Source: Crambe crambe (taxonomy: Eukaryota > Porifera > Demospongiae > Poecilosclerida > Crambeidae). Taken from it: a stretch of 64,000 nucleotides of DNA. The position numbers and the translations under genes were made by a program. Numbering within the stretch: the stretch's first letter is position 1; every line of letters begins with the position of its first letter. Of the stretch, positions 44,082-61,829 are shown piece after piece. The notes under the pieces are model-generated. The model was not told the origin of the DNA and made no database searches. It saw only the letters and a program-made list of their open reading frames with translations. Where the stretch lies: positions 2,294,001 to 2,358,000 of the forward strand of contig OZ004587.1 of NCBI GenBank assembly GCA_963924555.1, given 5' to 3'.

Positions 44082-45180
44082 TTATAGAGCACATTTTTCT
44101 GTACCAGAAACAGTTGAGAGCATTTGTGTTGCAATTTGTTTAAGGTCAAACCATATAATGACTGGACTATTAGGAAGTCGGTCGATATCAACACCCATAA
44201 AATTACTGAGCACTGACCTGATAATAGGTTCAACATTGCGAACTCCAACATTTAAACTAAGCAGCTCAATGCAACATTGACGTACTGAATCTGTAAACTT
44301 TCCAGAATGAAATGTGGGAATAATGGCTTTTTCAGATTTTGCTTGCATCAATTCTTCATTTTCTAGAAGATTATCACACTCATTTTCTTTATTCCCAATA
44401 ACTTCGTTTAGATCTTTAACTTTGCTGTAGAATAACTGCTGCATTTCATGGAATTCTTCACTTAAATCATCATATTTTGCTTTTGCTCCTTCATTCTTTT
44501 TGTTTGTATAATTTACTTTGGACCTGTACCGTTCTTTTCCTGAACTTCAATTTTTTTCTTCTGAGTTGAAACTTTCTCTGATAACACCAATATTTTGTTA
44601 CTTTGATGCTGTACTGTTATTTCCCGTCTCTTTAGCTGCTTGTATCTATTTTTACTTTTTCTCTTTTCTTCTAGTAACTTTTCTGATAACATTTTTTCTT
44701 TAATTTTCTTTTCCTGTAGCTAATTCTTGTGTAGTATGATGCAGATCAGAGGCTAACTTTCTATTAACAGATGATAATACTGCATGATCATAACTATAAT
44801 CCTGACTTGGAATCATTTCATGTTTGGCAGGATCAGATGCAGCTCTGCTAATTCTATACTTTGGAAGTGTATAAGGAAGCTGTAAAAATGCTCTCCAATC
44901 TTTTTTATTCCTTTTCATATCCTTAACTTTCTTAAGTAATCTTTCAACTGAAGCCTTAAGATTACTCTCATTGAATGTGATAACAGGTAGAAAAGACTCA
45001 CACAATATTGTTATGCACTGCTCAACAAATTTCCATCCAGTATTATGTTGTAAACGAAACTGCCCAAGTTCATAAATAAGGCCATTAACCAAAAATTCGG
45101 CAGCTTGGGTAGATCATTGTTCATTAAACCATCTTCATTTATGCCAGCATTACCACAGAATGGGCCGAGACATGACATTT
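44082..45180 (-). pseudogene. Coiled-coil / LHSDGTTKFG-family N-terminal half, broken (copy C)
   Basis: Inverted copy of 10863-11957: frames 45092-44700 and 44444-44082 are the same as in A and B at the protein level, with the same intervening stops. Divergent from receptor C (first exon at 46275), with about 1.1 kb between. Confidence 0.7.
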
Positions 45181-46274
45181 TGCTGAAGCTGTTGCCCTGC
45201 CCACTTTATAAAGATCATTAATTTCTCTGGTTAATCCGCGAAAGAGCAAGCTGGTAAGGGCGATTTTGTGCACCTAGCTATTCGTAGATAGGGGCAAAGT
45301 ATGTGTGTTTGAATTTTCATCCATTCACAATTTTGATCATACAATTATGACATTTTTTTTTGTAAGAAATGTACATAGTGCAAGCATAAAGCAATAAAAT
45401 GACAGAATATAGTGCTGATATTCAAATTTTACGCTATTTTTTACCCCTGGGAGCAACTTCTTCTCGAACAACTCGCCAAGAGAACTTGCGGATAGCCATT
45501 CTTGCACACACACTCTCCCGTTCCAGCTGTTTACATAGAAAACCCTGTACACGTATCCGCCCACGCACGACTTCCGGTTATGACATCGCGCGCTACGTAC
45601 TTACAGATTATACGCGCGCATGCCTGTTTCCAATCACGTATATCTGTGGATCAGGTAGACGGGCGGGTCGCAAAAGAGTGCCTGGGCCTGAGGAGACTGC
45701 ATGTTTCTTCGAATCTTTCATTACAGAAAGGATTAAACTTCTTCGTAACGGTATATAAACAGGTATAAATAGCATAATTATTGCTATCATACGGCCCCTA
45801 ACTAGCTACGAGTTGAATTAGGGTATTAGCTGTAGCACTCGAATAAGGGCCTATAGCTATTTATCTGTGTCTAGAAAGCATCGGCTATTTAGCGTGATGC
45901 GTAGCTACGTAGCTAGTTAGCTAAATCCGTTATCATACTGTCTCTTGCCACCTTGGAGGACAGTGGGGAAATAGGGAAAATAAAAAATTATATTTAAAAA
46001 TATGGTGTGGCAGTGTGACTCCTTGGTACAAATTACCAGTAAACATGGCCCAGTAAACATTATGTTTGTGTAAACACTGTAGCTATTAGCTATACTGCAC
46101 TCTATTGCAATCACTTGTTATTATCAGTATTTGATAAGGAAGCAAAAATAATTATGTAGCTAGCTATGACAAACTAGAGCCAATAGCCAAGGTTCTCCAT
46201 ACCAGCTTCAATTTTGTCATTGTCAGCCATCTATTGTTGCATGCATGCAGGCGTACCCGTGCAAATCAAAGAAA

Positions 46275-51619
<5,345 letters not shown>

Positions 51620-51844
51620 CTACGTACATAATAACGGTATACTGCAACATAACATGTAGCTATCAGTATTTGTAATTAGCCCAAGTAAATTTTTAAACAC
51701 TAGCTTTTATCTATGTTGATTATTGTCCTATTACAATAATATTGCTATTTATGTCACCAGTGATCATAATGTGTACAAGTAAGTGCAAAAAATATAAAAA
51801 AAGTTATGTACGTAAGGATGGCTCTAAAATCTAGGCTGGGCTGA

Positions 51845-51960
51845 TATGAACTGCAGCCTTGTATTGAAACAATCCCTACATTTATATCCACTGCCTAAAT
51901 AGCAAGCAAATGGTAGTTGTAAATGTAGGGATTGTTTCTATACAAGGCTGCAGTTCATAT
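51845..51960. repeat. Foldback element downstream of receptor C
   Basis: TATGAACTGCAGCCTTGTAT .. CAATCCCTACATTTA paired with AAATGTAGGGATTGTTTC .. GGCTGCAGTTCATA. Confidence 0.85.
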
Positions 51961-52222
51961 AAAGGAAAAAATAGAAAAGTAGGGATGGCTGTGTGTGGTT
52001 CAAAAAAGTTCAGCAACAAGAGAGTGAACTTCAGTGTCATTAACCCCTTACCCATCACCAATATTACCAACTACGAGCTAACTATTCCTACTTCACTCCC
52101 ATGACAGGCCAAGATGAGATATAAAGGAGTTAAGTAGGAATAGTTAGCTCATAGTTTGGTATGGAGCAGAATTAGTGTCAAAAAAAGTGGAGCAAGAGGA
52201 GTGCAGTGACTGCAGTATGGTG

Positions 52223-52300
52223 CAGTGAATTGACTTGCATGCAATGAATTGAGTGCAGTGAATTGAGTGCAGTGAATTGAGTGCAGTGAAATGAATTGAG
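52223..52300. repeat. Short tandem repeat, about 14-bp unit
   Basis: GTGCAGTGAATTGA repeated about five times with small changes. Confidence 0.8.
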
Positions 52301-52840
52301 GGTTGTAAGATCGATCAGAATCTCTTTCAGTGCTCAGCACTTCCAGAAGTTGCATCTGGAACAGAGCAAAAACATTAAATTATTCTAAGCGAAGTCTGGG
52401 AGACCCCACTCATTTACGGAAGAATTTTACTGTCTCACTCCACCTTTTTTTGACACTCCATATACTGCAGTCTACACAGCCATCCTCTTGAAGACACTAC
52501 TACTTGCAAATTATTGACATCTAAATTCTATGCAACATATGCAGACTGTTAAGGACACACAGGGTATCTAAATCCTAGTTCCAACTTTTCTAATTTATTA
52601 TTCCAAAAACATGCAAGTGCTGCTATTTTGTATGGGATTTCCTTTTTCTGAACTTTTCTCAGCTAGCTATTCTACTGAAAGAGCAATGGTAGCACTTATT
52701 GGGTTCCTTAGAACTCTTCTAAAATATTTCGCAAAAATATCTGAAAATGTTATTATTATGGAAGCAGCTATCAAGTCAGTTACCAAAGTCACTACACACA
52801 ATAAGAAAGCATTTTCAGTTTTCAGAAGATAATATAACAG

Positions 52841-53168
52841 ACTATGTTGTATGCCCAAAATGCTATAAAATCTATTATAAAAAAATTGCATTATTACTAC
52901 AGTTAGTAGTTTAGAATCTAAAACGTGATTATGTGGAATTCCCAAAACATCCCCACACTAATGTGAGGGTGTACTAATGTAGGCGGCAAGCCAAAATTAG
53001 TTCCTTGAAAGTCCTTCATATCATTGGAAAACTTGTAAATAAACCTAACTTTCTAGAAATGTGTGAGCACTGGAGAAACCGACCATCTAAATTGCCTGAA
53101 AATATACTTGGTGATGTTTATGAAGCTGAATTACCAGAGGATTTATATAGACAGAAATATTTTGAGTG
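52841..53168 (+). pseudogene. CACTA/tnp2-like transposase fragment
   Basis: Pieces YVVCPKCYKIYY, then after a stop DYVEFPKHPHTN, then KPNFLEMCEHWRNRPSKLPE and ILGDVYEAELPEDL. A zinc-like CPKC followed by CEHWRNR..DVYDG resembles tnp2-type transposases of CACTA elements in invertebrates. Two or more frame breaks. Assignment from remembered motif order. Confidence 0.5.
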
Positions 53169-53570
53169 AGCATAACGATAGATTTGACCAACCTGGGTTC
53201 AACAAATCTTGAATAACTTCTTTTCAAAGCATGTTCTGGTAAAGAATACGACAGTGAACTTGGTGCTGTATGTCTTTTATGGTGCTGATATCAATCATAG
53301 TGACCTTGAATCCCAGCTTAAGAAAAAAAAAGGAGAGGAAGAACCATCCTGAAATCCATTATTCAGAGCTTAAGCCCAGCTCAAAGGGAACTTTTGGATA
53401 TGGTTTGTTGCACTTTCCGACTACTTATGGTTATGCCTGCAACCAACTGTACTTCAGTCAGAAAGATCTTTTAGTGCCCTTTGGAGAATAAAAACATACC
53501 TGAGAAGCACCATGGCACAGGCGAGACTGAATCATCTGATATGATTTTACATTATATACCACCAAGATCT
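53169..53570 (+). pseudogene. hAT transposase C-terminal fragment
   Basis: DRFDQPGFNKS just after 53175, then across frame shifts SERSFSALWRIKTYLRSTMA and RLNHLI near 53.46-53.54 kb. SERxFSxLrrIKtYLRstM is the hAT dimerisation (hATC) signature. It is joined directly to the CACTA-like piece, so the two were brought together by insertion or deletion. Confidence 0.7.
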
Positions 53571-54538
53571 TACAGATAATCTTGACTTAAAATTGATTAC
53601 CAATGACTATTAGTGCTAAGGAAACTCATCAAAATATATTTGCTAATTTGATTTCTTGTTGTTGTTTTTTTTTGTTGTTGTTTTTTTTTGTTCTTGTCAT
53701 CGTGATCCCTTAAAAACTCTCCTAGATTCAGGGGGTAGGAAGATGATTCGAGATAGGGGTGCTGAGTCCCCCCAATCATTATGAAGTGGTACCATCTTCA
53801 TTCATCTATTCTGACCAACAATATTACTGCTAGCCTAGTAGCTAAGTTCAGTGTTTATCGAAAAGGACGTGGTTAGGCAAAAGTGGGCGTGGCCAGGCAA
53901 AAAATTTCCGCACACAAGCCCGATATTTTCTCCTCCATGCAACCTGACCACTTTAGTTTTTGTCACTCAGCCCCTGACATGAGATGTAAGATTCAATTAA
54001 GTATAACTCAGGAACAAAATGGTGTATAAATTTGATTTAAAGGCCAGACCTCTTTCCCCACGTAGGGCATTAAATTGAAATATGGCCACAATACAAGTCA
54101 GTAATCAACCTCACATGTATGCACGTATATGCATAGTACCCCTGCTGCAAATTAAAGATCTGGTTCAAGCCGATGCTGGAGAAAACAGGCTCCAAACAGC
54201 TGCTAGATTAATTTCCCACTGTCCTCCAAGATGACAAGAGACCATGCTATATGATTGCAACTAGTGGGTTTAGCTAGCTATAATAATTAATATAAATCAT
54301 TAGCTAGCTACAAAATAGAAGCACAGCTTCCTATACACAACATAGCACTAAGCCCTCAGTTGTGCTAATAGCGTACATCAGCATTGGTTGTGAGCTGTAT
54401 GCATTGAATGACTAATATAAAAAAAGCTACTTCTATGAGCAAAAGATATTAGCTATGTAACTAAAAAAGCTAATAGCTATTAAATCCGATAAAGATTCGA
54501 AGCAACGGTATAAAAGAGTCTTCTGCAAGCTCTAGCCG
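53571..54538. other. Intergenic; no gene seen
   Basis: Contains T/G-rich repeats (GTTGTTTTTTTTTGTTG near 53.66 kb) and a stretch at 54.21-54.25 kb (CACTGTCCTCCAAGATGACAAGAGA) resembling 10.07-10.10 kb of copy A. Confidence 0.45.
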
Positions 54539-55436
54539 CCTCACGCTCGGCACCACCCGGCTGAAAACATGCGCATGCGCATCTTCGAAACTTGTGTCGT
54601 CCCAGTCCTGCTATTTGGGAGTGAAAACTGGTACTTGACTGAATCTCTATTGGATAAGCTTGAATCTTTCCAAGCTGAGATCGGCCGTCGAATCTTGAAA
54701 CTGCCCCGACATCACTCTGGCAGGGCTACTAGACTCGCTCTGGAGTGGCCCTCAATGACAGCACGCATACTACAGCGGAAACTCCTCTTCATCCAACGTG
54801 CATCCACAAATGAAGAGTCCCTCGGTCATCTATTTCTCACTCATCTCATGGGAGACACACCCAGTGAAGTTCCACTTCAGATCGTAGAGGGGTCCCAGTT
54901 TCTTGAATCTCGTCTGGGTTTGGATGGTTTGGTGAAGAAGACCCTAGGGATGATGTGTTCTACAGCTGAGCTGGAGTGAAGTGACTAATAGAGACATGGA
55001 ACTGCTACTATCATCCTGTCAAGAGCACACAAGTACCAGAATAGCAGCTGCGGTTGCTAAGGAGTCTAGCTGGATAAAACTCTGGGACGCAGCCCTGGAT
55101 AGAGGCACAGCCGGCACCACTGCCTTACAGAACCTGTATAGGGAGCTGACCAGGCCCTCATAATGGTTCCAGCCCTTGCCCTCGATGTGATGTGTCAGAT
55201 TTGGAAGGCAATTCGTACTTTGAACACTATATCGCAACTCACTCCTCCCTCATGAATGTGGACAGGATCCTCTCTGCTCTGTCATCATCAGAACCTGACT
55301 TATCACTTGTTATAAATCATTTTTATGTTACACCTGAGTAGCCTCCCTCAGTCACTTGACATTCTTTTTTCCCCGTTTATTTTGCATATGCCCTTTGGGC
55401 TTTACATTGCTTGATTGATTGATTGATTGATTCACC
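54539..55436 (+). pseudogene. 3' end of a non-LTR retrotransposon (LINE) with (TTGA)n tail
   Basis: The open frame 54569-54979 reads RIFETCVVPVLLFGSENWYL, then LESFQAEIGRRILKLPRHHS. This is the region after the reverse transcriptase core that is typical of invertebrate LINEs. A second frame runs to about 55160. The element ends with GGGCTTTACATTGC and a GATTGATTGATTGATT tail at 55413-55433. 5'-truncated as usual for LINE copies. Confidence 0.75.
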
Positions 55437-55576
55437 CGCGAAATTCGAAATCTGCTTCGAGCTTCTGCTCTAAGCAAGTCTCTCAATAATCATACTAGAG
55501 ATTTAGTGAGTCAATTTGTAGGATGGATATATCTGATTCATATAAATATTGCAAAGAGAGTGACATTACTTCAAGT

Positions 55577-56138
55577 AGGGTAGATGTGGGTATTGTGAGT
55601 CAGCTAGGTATTGTTGCTCTTTTCTTGGAAATGGACTATCTTAGAATGCTGAAAATTGCTCCAGATATAAAATACGTTATGTAGAACTAATGTGTGGAGA
55701 AAATAATAAAAATATTGCATCTTGTAGATAGGAGGCATGATCTTACATCACACACTCGGGAAGGTATTATGAGTCATAGGTATGAATTATGAGTCACTGG
55801 CTTGATTTTTGTCTCTAAGAATTGATAATGTAGCTAAGATTTCTACAAAATAGAAATAATAACCTTAGGTTACTTTAAAATTCATTTTTTACTCCATCTT
55901 GTAGCATCATTGCTTCCCTGCGCTTTTTTTATTCAGATTGGTCAAGATTATACCCATTTTTAAACTTCTTATTTAAGATTATGTTTATGCATGAATAAGG
56001 CATTTTCTGGATGATTTTATTTGATCAAAAGACCAAAAAAATTATTAAGTTTTCATATCTAAAGTATCAACTCTTGTAGATTCTTATAAAGTGGTGAACC
56101 CATAATAGGGACTGACTCATAATACCCACACCTACCCT
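55577..56138. mobile_element. 562-bp element with 27-bp terminal inverted repeats
   Basis: AGGGTAGATGTGGGTATTGT .. and right end ATACCCACACCTACCCT, two mismatches in the paired 27 bp. The inside is AT-rich with repeats of TATTATGAGTCA. It lies immediately 5' of the LHSDGTTKFG-family gene. Confidence 0.8.
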
Positions 56139-56156
56139 ATGCTCCTTGGAGGAGAA

Positions 56157-58480
56157 CCACTGCAAATAATACCCGACATTAAAAATGGTCTCGTTCTAGA
56201 GCTATTTGCCATAAAGAAAAATAAAAAAGAATCAGTGTCCTGGTCTGATTTTATAAAATGGATATATAAAAACAATATCTGGGAATGAGGATCCAATATC
56301 TATCGCTGCAATTCAAAAATCAGTTACTAAATTGCAATCTAAAAAAACCCAACTACAAAAGAGTAAGTCAAAAAATGGGTGTCTTGTAATTAATTCGTTT
56401 CTGGAGTCACCTTATAAAATCCCTGGGAATGAACCAAGAAGATCTAGATCATCAACAGTTAATTATAAAGTACCCTGGCAATCTTTTTTCATGAAAGAGG
56501 TGATAGCCACTGTCAATAAAAGTCTAGCAGCAGAAAATGCTGCACTTAAAGAAAAGTGTACTGCTAAAGAGAACGAAATTGAGAAGTTTAAAAGGAAGCT
56601 TAGGAAACGTTATAATGCCTGTAGAAAAATAAAAAGAAAATATTCAGCTGTTAATCATTTCAAAGATGATTTCTCCAAGCCAGATCGAATGAAACGACTA
56701 AGAGAACAAATAAGGTATTATAAACTAAGTGTGACTCTTTAACAATTCAATTAAAAGAACTTGAGTGTGAGGAATGTCAAACACTACAAACAAGCATTGA
56801 GCAGTTAAAAAGTGAAAAAAGAGAGCTGTTACACCTTAATTCTGAATATAGAGACACAATAAAAGATCAATTCTATAAAGATAATAAATACACTGATACT
56901 TTACGAATTTGCATCATGGAGTTACTTTCATATAATGTAGGAATACTTAATGTTTCACCAATTATACAATCAGTCTTACACTTAGCAGGACTAGATTATG
57001 ACAAACTTCCTGAACGGACAACTATTAACGAAATTCTTATTGAAAGTCGTTCACTAGCACATATGCAGTTAGCTGAAACTCTCACACATGCATCCAACAG
57101 CACACTACATTCTGATAGCACCACCAAATTTGGTCATAAATACACAAGTTATCAAATGTCAACTACAGAAGGAGCACTAACCCTTGGTCTACAGGTGAGT
57201 CAAAACATTCCATTGTGTGCTTATGTTACAGTAATAACTTTGTAGGAAGTGACGTCTGGAGCTGCTGAAACCACACTCCAGACGCTGCAGAATATACTTC
57301 ATGAAATTGCAGAGTCAGCTGAGAAACAAGGCATCAGCACCAGTGCAGATAAGATTATTTCAAATGTAAAAAGTACGATGTTTGATCGAGCATCAACTCA
57401 GAAATCATTCAATTCTTTACTGTCTGAATACAGAGCAGGCATATTACCAATAGTAATACAGGATTGGGTTGATTTTATACCAGAAGAAAAACAGTCTATG
57501 TCCCAGATGCACATTTTTTTTGTGGTATGCACCTAGTGGTTAATATGGCAGAGCATGCATCAGAATGTTTGAAATTGATTGAGAGGAATTACCCTAATAA
57601 TCCAAAATTTGCTTTCAATAATGATAGTGAATCTGGGACTCTTCGCTTAATTAGGACAACTTGTAAAGCATTTGAGAAAAGAGGAAATGAAAAGAGTGGT
57701 TGTCCTTTGCAGTTCACTTCATACCTCAAGAGATACGGGATAGCAAAAAACCCACTGATTCATTTCAGAGGTAACAGATTTAACATTATATTTGCAAATG
57801 GTGCTCGTGTTTATAGTTTACATAATCACATCACCGATTTTCTCAAGAATGTGTGGGGGACACCTAATCACCTATTAAAAGCTGTACTGGAAGATGCAAC
57901 CAATGATAATTATATTGCTGGATGCAAAGCTTTGGGTTTAATTGACAAATTAATCACTGGTCCTCTTTGGAGAATTTTAGAGTCGGATATTCATATACTG
58001 GACATCCCAGAGTACTACACTAAATTGAGAATCTTCTTCAAAGAGACCACAGCACAAAACATCAACAGTGTCATGATAGGAGAAAGAATACCCTTCACTC
58101 CCGACTTAATAAAGCGTGACGAAATTTGGGAAACACTCAGTTCTCAGTCACACCATGATTCTTCAATTGAATATATCCTCCTCTCTCTTTTCAAATCTTT
58201 TGAATTGCTATTGGAGCGAGTGTTAGCAGATCATCAACCAGTTATGAGTGCAGCTGCTGAAAATAAAGAAAAAGTAAAATCTGAAACAACAACTGTGAAA
58301 ACAACCAATACAATCAGTGAAAGAGATTTTGGAAAATTGGATAGGCTTATCAGAGAAAAACCAAATGCTTCCATACTAGCTCTGGAGGCACACATTTTAT
58401 TTACTAATAATAAGACAACTAAATGGCTAGCTACAAAATCCTCTGATGAAAGGAGGATTATGTTTGAAGAGGCAAATGTT
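56157..58480 (+). pseudogene. LHSDGTTKFG-family gene, best preserved copy with few lesions
   Basis: Order: DIKNGLVLELFAIKKNKKES (56.2 kb), coiled coil (about 56.3-56.88 kb), ELLSYNVGILNVSPIIQSVL, STLHSDSTTKFGHKY .. LTLGLQ. A 51-bp intron (57195-57245) follows, then EVTSGAAETTLQTLQN. After it come FFCGMHLVVNMAEHASECLK (57.53 kb), RGNRFNIIFANGARVYSL, GCKALGLIDKLITGPLWRIL and KLDRLIREKPNAS. The 3' end breaks off at about 58480, where the copy at 40.19-40.85 kb continues. Frame changes are near 56286, 56730 and an 8-T run at 57514; the last could be a base-calling error. Seen in many repeat-derived invertebrate proteins; function unassigned. Confidence 0.65.
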
Positions 58481-58714
58481 TCCTATCTTTATCAGGTTAT
58501 GGCCTTCCAGCTTCAATAATCTGTGACTTGAGACACTAGTGAGAGAGTAGAGTTGTGCTTCCTGACCTTTCACCTGTTAACTTGCTACAAAATAATGATC
58601 AAAATAATTATTGCTTTGACAGCTTCTCTCAGTGACACATCTGTAATGTAAAAAAAGCATACATTGTAAATATGAATAAGACTTATATATTGCATTTTTT
58701 TCTACTTGGTATAT

Positions 58715-58933
58715 CAGGGTTTCATCTAGGAATTTCACCTTGGAGGGGAAGCTCATGGAACTCAACATGTGGCCATATAAATGCTTAAATTCTAAAATAA
58801 TACTTAGAAGTATTTTTTGTCCTAAAACTCTTTCTTTTGGGAGAGTTTGGGGGGGGGGGGGGGGGGGGGGGGGGAAGTTGAGCTGTTTGGAGGGGAAGCT
58901 TCCCCTGCACCCCCCTCCTTAGATGAAACCCTG
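58715..58933. mobile_element. AGGGTTTCATCTA-family MITE, complete
   Basis: Terminal repeats CAGGGTTTCATCTAGGAATT and TTAGATGAAACCCTG, with inner TTCACCTTGGAGGGGAAGCT and GGGAAGCTTCCCCT. A 25-G run lies at 58850-58874. Diverged relatives are at 14.84-15.15 kb and 20.62 kb. Confidence 0.8.
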
Positions 58934-59736
58934 TATAATGTGGTCGACTCTAAAAAAAACAAAAAACAAGAAGGTGGAGATGGAAACATGCAGCTACTCA
59001 AAAGGCCAATGAGAGCATGCACTGTAGGGGTTTGTATACCAAAATTGACCACACCCATGGGTGTGGCTTTAATGAATATGATTAAAGCTGTAAAATTAGC
59101 TTTCTTGAGCAGGAAATCCGGCCAAACACCACCGTTGATATGATCAACTTCACCTTCATACAATTCTGAATAGCTTGCAACATGGTCTGAGCCATTCTAG
59201 AATTAAGACAAGTGATCATAATTATAACCTTAACAATTTTGATGGTAGAGAGTGCTTATATTTGGATCAAAAAATAATAGCTATCTGCAATCTAACTCTA
59301 TAATTTATAGCTAGCTTTGGTCATTCAAGATCAACCAAGGAGTTCACTTTCCATAGCCTATTATGCCAGCATTATGCTTCTTGCTTTGATACACCTATTA
59401 TTCCTAGAACCATGCTGGCAGAATGTGCCAGTCTCTATAATCATCATCGTCACAATAACTACAACAACAAAAACAATAAAAATAATGACTATCATGATGA
59501 TATGAAATAATGTACAAAATTGGTCATTACAACATAGCTAGTTTAAAGAGTGAGTGGCTTTCTTTAGTTCAGAGTATTGTTATTTCAAATGACAACACTC
59601 TCCCAGGGATAATAATAATAGCTAATAATAATAGCTAATAATAGTAAAAATAATAATAGACTACACTATGACTAATACTACTACTACAAATTTGACATTG
59701 TACAAATAGGTCATTAGCTAAGTAGCTAGCTACAGT
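58934..59736. other. Intergenic; no gene seen
   Basis: Short AAT/ATAATA repeats around 59.60-59.66 kb and an ACAACAAAAACAATAAAAATAA stretch near 59.46 kb. This is the 3' flank of the NHL gene on minus. Confidence 0.45.
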
Positions 59737-60720
59737 TTAAAGAGTGTCACTGAGTGGGCGAGTGTCTTTCTCTTTTTTTATTGTTATTTTAAATGATAGC
59801 ACTCTCCTAGTTTTGAATTCACACACATAGAGCTTGCCGTTTGTGTCAACAGTCAAAGCACATGGGTCAAAATCTTCTTCTTTAGAACGGATTGATTTTA
59901 CAAACTGACCATTTGATCTGAACATATAAATGCATTTATTACCACGGTCACTAATGTATAGCATATCATTGCCTCGATCGATAGTGATACCAACAGGACG
60001 ATCAAATTGTCCTTCACTATCACCAGATTCACCAAATGCTGATATGAACTCCCTATCAGGGCTAAACACTTGGACACAATTGTTACCATTGTCCACTACA
60101 TATATCTTCCCATCTTTACCACAAGCAACACTTGTGGGACATTGGAACTTTCCTTTACTTGATCCCAACTTTCCAATGGTACTGCATTCACTAAGATCTT
60201 CCACATTAAGAATGGTCACTGATTTATTAAGAGTGTCAGTGACATACACCTTATTGTCAAAAATGGAAATTCCAGTGGGCCAATAATATTCATTCAAATC
60301 TTGGTTCCTTCGGTTCGTAGTGCAGTGTACAAGTGAAGGAGACTGGCCATCCACCTGAAACTTTTTGACACAATGGTTGTAACCATCTGCCACCAGAATA
60401 TTTCCACTCTCATCTATTGCTATCTCACTAGGTTGGTTAAGATCTCGACCTCCAGTCTCGGAAGCAAAAGCTTTATGCCTATAAACACATGTTAATTCAA
60501 GATTTTTATTAGGAAGTGCTTCTCCAGTGGAAGTGAAAAAGCGCAGGGAGTTGGCCTTATTGTCAGCTACTATTATATGTCCTTCTTTGTTGATAGCAAT
60601 TCCCCAAGGCCCCTTGACTTCATCACTCGTTAGAAATGGACGACTCGACTCTTCCACCTCCACATTGGGTATTCCACCCTGGTCTAAATTCTCTTTAGAT
60701 GAGTTTTGTCTGATAAACTC
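59737..60720 (-). CDS. NHL-repeat terminal exon of a probable TRIM-NHL-like protein
   Basis: The open frame runs from an ATTATTAG acceptor (first base 60720, EFIRQNSSKENL) to the stop at 59737, about 327 residues. At least five NHL repeats are visible, each with the pattern P-x-G-I-x-I-D .. G-x-I-Y-V-x-D .. N-x-x-V-x-x-F, for example PSEIAIDESGNILVADGYNH and PTSVACGKDGKIYVVDNGNN. A six-blade beta-propeller of this kind ends TRIM2/3/71-like E3 ligases and binds RNA or protein. No RING, B-box or filamin exon was found upstream (60.72-64 kb), so the gene is either partial here or the N-terminus lies outside. The frame is clean and probably functional. Confidence 0.85.
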   Translation of the reverse strand, partial: EFIRQNSSKENLDQGGIPNVEVEESSRPFLTSDEVKGPWGIAINKEGHIIVADNKANSLRFFTSTGEALPNKNLELTCVYRHKAFASETGGRDLNQPSEIAIDESGNILVADGYNHCVKKFQVDGQSPSLVHCTTNRRNQDLNEYYWPTGISIFDNKVYVTDTLNKSVTILNVEDLSECSTIGKLGSSKGKFQCPTSVACGKDGKIYVVDNGNNCVQVFSPDREFISAFGESGDSEGQFDRPVGITIDRGNDMLYISDRGNKCIYMFRSNGQFVKSIRSKEEDFDPCALTVDTNGKLYVCEFKTRRVLSFKITIKKEKDTRPLSDTL

Positions 60721-61032
60721 CTAATAATAAATGTCAAAATTAATAGATACATTCATATTGATCACTTTTATACCGTAAAATTTTCAAGCATTCCAACAAT
60801 TTTCATGTTTACAATTTTCATTTAATTATAGCAACTAACTTGTACTACAAATATAATTTAAGAACTAAAATTTCGCACTCTACAGTAGCTACTCAAGGGA
60901 AAAAAATCATGAAATTGTTATGCTGCAGATAAAAGCATAATGACAGAGTCAGAAATCATCGGTTGCAGCCATGCATGGTTGACTTGTAGGTGCAAATAGA
61001 GGCATTAAATCACACTCATTTAATTAATACTT
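60721..61032. other. Upstream intron or flank of the NHL exon; nothing recognised
   Basis: AT-rich, no coding exon in the needed frame. Confidence 0.4.
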
Positions 61033-61236
61033 ATGACATGAGAGTACGGAAACAAGGTGCTGGCTATGTACTTCATAAGCTCTACAGAATTGACAAACCC
61101 TACAATTGACATAAACCCTACATCGCTGCTGCCATATCCTTTTGGCTACACCTTGCAGCGATGTAGGGTTTGTCAATTCTGTAGAGCTTATGAAGTATAT
61201 AGCCAGCACCTTGTTTCCGTACTTTTTATAGTCATG
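61033..61236. repeat. Foldback element, about 200 bp
   Basis: AGTACGGAAACAAGGTGCTGG .. CTACAGAATTGACAAACCCT paired with AGGGTTTGTCAATTCTGTAG .. AGCACCTTGTTTCCGTACT. The left arm carries a short internal duplication (CAATTGACATAAACCCTA). Confidence 0.88.
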
Positions 61237-61829
61237 TACTTTTCATTTAGAAGAAATGTTTTACTCTCACTTGTTTGCATACTTTTCAAGGGGCGTGGCT
61301 AAGGATGTCAAGAATAACCCTTTACCAAATAAGCTTACCACGCCCACCGCAACTCAGCAAGACAGTTTTTTCTCAGTGACTGTGTATATTGCTAACTGTG
61401 TCTACGAAGTGTATAAACTAACTGTGCTGTCTACAAAGCGTTCGAGAATTTGAGTCGTCCACAAAGGCATTCGAATGGCAATTGACAGTTAGGACTTGAG
61501 CTTTACTTCAATTTGAACAATACTTTTCCTTACCTGAGGTGTAGAGCTTCAAGATGGTACAAGATCATAGATATAGGATGAAGCAGTCGGGAGTTATGGC
61601 TGTCAAGAAGAAGATTATTATCTTATTATTAATGAGCGTGGGCGTTTTGCGTGTCAAGCCTACATAGAGAGTGCTACCGCACTCTCTGATAACCTCAAGT
61701 CTTTTAATGCATGCACACAAGGATGATAAAGTATTACCATAGACTAAAGTTAATAGGTTCCAACATGATTGATGTTCCGTCCCATCCCACATACTAAAAT
61801 CCAAGACCAGGACGAGACAAGCACTATCA

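Noticed and set aside
58822..59163. Pro- or Gly-rich ORFs around the G-run
   Set aside because: They are produced by the 25-G homopolymer inside a MITE.
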